Source: Lachnospiraceae bacterium
Lineage (GTDB): Bacteria; Bacillota_A; Clostridia; Lachnospirales; Lachnospiraceae
NCBI GenBank assembly: GCA_024690425.1
Contig: JAILCT010000095.1
Span: 1 to 7,228, forward strand
Direction: 5' to 3'
DNA length: 7,228 bases
The notes beneath the pieces are model-generated. The model made no database searches and was not told the DNA's origin. It saw only the letters and a program-made list of their open reading frames with translations. This document shows positions 6,474 through 7,228 of this stretch, piece by piece. The translations under genes and the position numbers were made by a program. The stretch's first letter is position 1, and every line of letters begins with the position of its first letter.

Positions 6474-7228
6474 ATGGACTACAATAACGGAAACCAGAAT
6501 AATTATATAAGACAGCCCGGCATGGGACAACCGGGAATGCAGCAGCCGGGTATGGGAATGCCGAATCCGGGAGCAGGTAATCCCGGGTATGTCAATCCCG
6601 GAATGCAGCGTCCGCCAATGGGTAATCCGAATATGGGCCCTAATTCAGGCAATCCGAATGTTGTTAATCCGGGTTATGCTAATCCTAATATAAACAGGCC
6701 TGTAATGGGTAATCCCGGAATGCAGCAACCGGGAATGGGACAGCCCGGCATGGGACGACCTGGAATGCAGCGTCCGCCTATGGGTAACTCCGGGATGAGG
6801 AATCCGAATGCAGGTAATCCCAGCAGGGCAGATATAGCAAGCAGCAGGCTCGCGCGAGAGATCGAGAAGAGCGTGAGCGGCGAGAGAGCGGCAGCGGAAT
6901 CATCAAGACCCGAGAGGCCGGGTATCAGACAATTACAGGGCCGCTTAGGGAACGGACGGGGTGCACTTGCAGGTTTTGCGCTTCCTGAGAATGTCGTGAA
7001 CGGATTGAGCGGATTTGCATCATATATTTATGGCGGTATCCTTGTGATATGCCTTGTAATATCTCTTATTGCCTACGGAAGGACACATAAGGGTGGAGCG
7101 GGCAGGACCGTATCAATTCCTACGGATATGCTTACTTATAACGGAATATTCCGTAATGCCTATGAGAAGGCAAGCTCCGGAGGGCTTGCGGGAGCAGGAA
7201 ATACGGATGGTGTATTATATGATGATGA
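6474..7228 (+). CDS. Repeat-rich (Pro/Gly/Met/Asn) single-pass membrane protein, 3' end missing
   Basis: I do not recognise the family. The frame runs open from ATG 6474 to the window end (251 complete codons), so the C-terminus is missing. Residues 1-13 are Asn/Tyr-rich. Residues 14-117 are low-complexity and repetitive, built on PGMGQ/PGMQQ pentads interspersed with GNPN and NPGY units, and are almost certainly disordered. Residues 118-163 form a charged, mostly basic linker (RLAREIEKS, later RPERPGIRQLQGRLGNGRG). Residues about 183-201 (YIYGGILVICLVISLIAYG) form one convincing membrane helix without an N-terminal signal peptide. The rest, from 202, begins an unassigned domain containing SIPTDMLTYNGIF. 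The likely arrangement is a disordered N-terminal tail, a membrane anchor, then a second domain. Arg/Lys on both sides leave topology uncertain, though the basic linker favours a cytoplasmic N-terminus. It probably forms its own transcription unit or is weakly coupled to the upstream run. Confidence 0.8.
   Translation, partial: MDYNNGNQNNYIRQPGMGQPGMQQPGMGMPNPGAGNPGYVNPGMQRPPMGNPNMGPNSGNPNVVNPGYANPNINRPVMGNPGMQQPGMGQPGMGRPGMQRPPMGNSGMRNPNAGNPSRADIASSRLAREIEKSVSGERAAAESSRPERPGIRQLQGRLGNGRGALAGFALPENVVNGLSGFASYIYGGILVICLVISLIAYGRTHKGGAGRTVSIPTDMLTYNGIFRNAYEKASSGGLAGAGNTDGVLYDD
6516..6560 (+). repeat. Pentapeptide-coding repeat, block 1 (15-bp period)
   Basis: Three tandem units encode PGMGQ, PGMQQ and PGMGM (residues 15-29). 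The underlying DNA has a 15-base period with mostly synonymous third-base differences (CCC/CCG, GGC/GGA/GGT), so the amino-acid pattern is kept while the DNA has drifted. Confidence 0.8.
6714..6788 (+). repeat. Pentapeptide-coding repeat, block 2 (15-bp period)
   Basis: Five tandem units encode PGMQQ, PGMGQ, PGMGR, PGMQR and PPMGN (residues 81-105). The final 27 bases (6762-6788) repeat 6600-6626 at 25 of 27 positions, both coding for GMQRPPMGN, which points to segmental duplication or recombination within the gene. Such tracts are prone to copy-number change by slippage. Confidence 0.8.

Noticed and set aside
6849..6858. 10-bp GC-rich palindrome CTCGCGCGAG
   Set aside because: It falls in the codons for the charged linker (RLARE) of the last gene; a single copy without other context does not support a binding site.

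Overview
The window looks like a chromosomal segment from a Gram-positive clostridial bacterium, most likely a Lachnospiraceae member of the Butyrivibrio type. This is inferred from three things: an AddA-type (not RecBCD-type) helicase-nuclease, moderate GC of roughly mid-40s percent by eye, and heavy use of AGG/AGA for Arg, ATA for Ile and CTT for Leu. The genus is a guess. All convincing genes are on the plus strand, and I see no rRNA, tRNA, CRISPR array, insertion sequence or phage gene.

Layout. Positions 2-6377 form a tightly packed run of four genes with gaps of only 7, 4 and 5 bases, so they are probably co-transcribed. First is the 3' end of a membrane acyltransferase of the acyltransferase-3 (OafA-like) type, cut by the window edge. 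Second is a complete addA, encoding the 1162-residue helicase/nuclease subunit of the AddAB double-strand-break repair enzyme, with all helicase motifs and the C-terminal nuclease residues intact. Third is a 194-residue multi-spanning membrane protein of unknown function, faintly ECF S-component-like. Fourth is a 605-residue polytopic membrane protein resembling the LIC_10190 family, probably with a GT-C glycosyltransferase-like fold.

A gap of 96 bases (6378-6473) follows, the only substantial intergenic space. It contains a poor promoter candidate, an 8-bp inverted repeat, a possible 16-codon leader ORF ending one base before the next start codon, and a good ribosome binding site. The last gene (6474 to the window end, incomplete) encodes a protein with a long Pro/Gly/Met/Asn-rich repetitive N-terminus, a basic linker, one hydrophobic segment and the start of an unrecognised C-terminal domain.

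How the genes fit together: the acyltransferase, the GT-C-like protein and perhaps the small membrane protein suggest cell-envelope glycan synthesis or modification. AddA is a DNA repair enzyme that seems to share the transcript without an obvious functional link, and its partner gene addB is not next to it. I do not see a clearly new defence or mobile system. The least explained parts are the repeat-rich membrane protein with its leader region, and the strong CTT-AAG codon-pair preference in addA.
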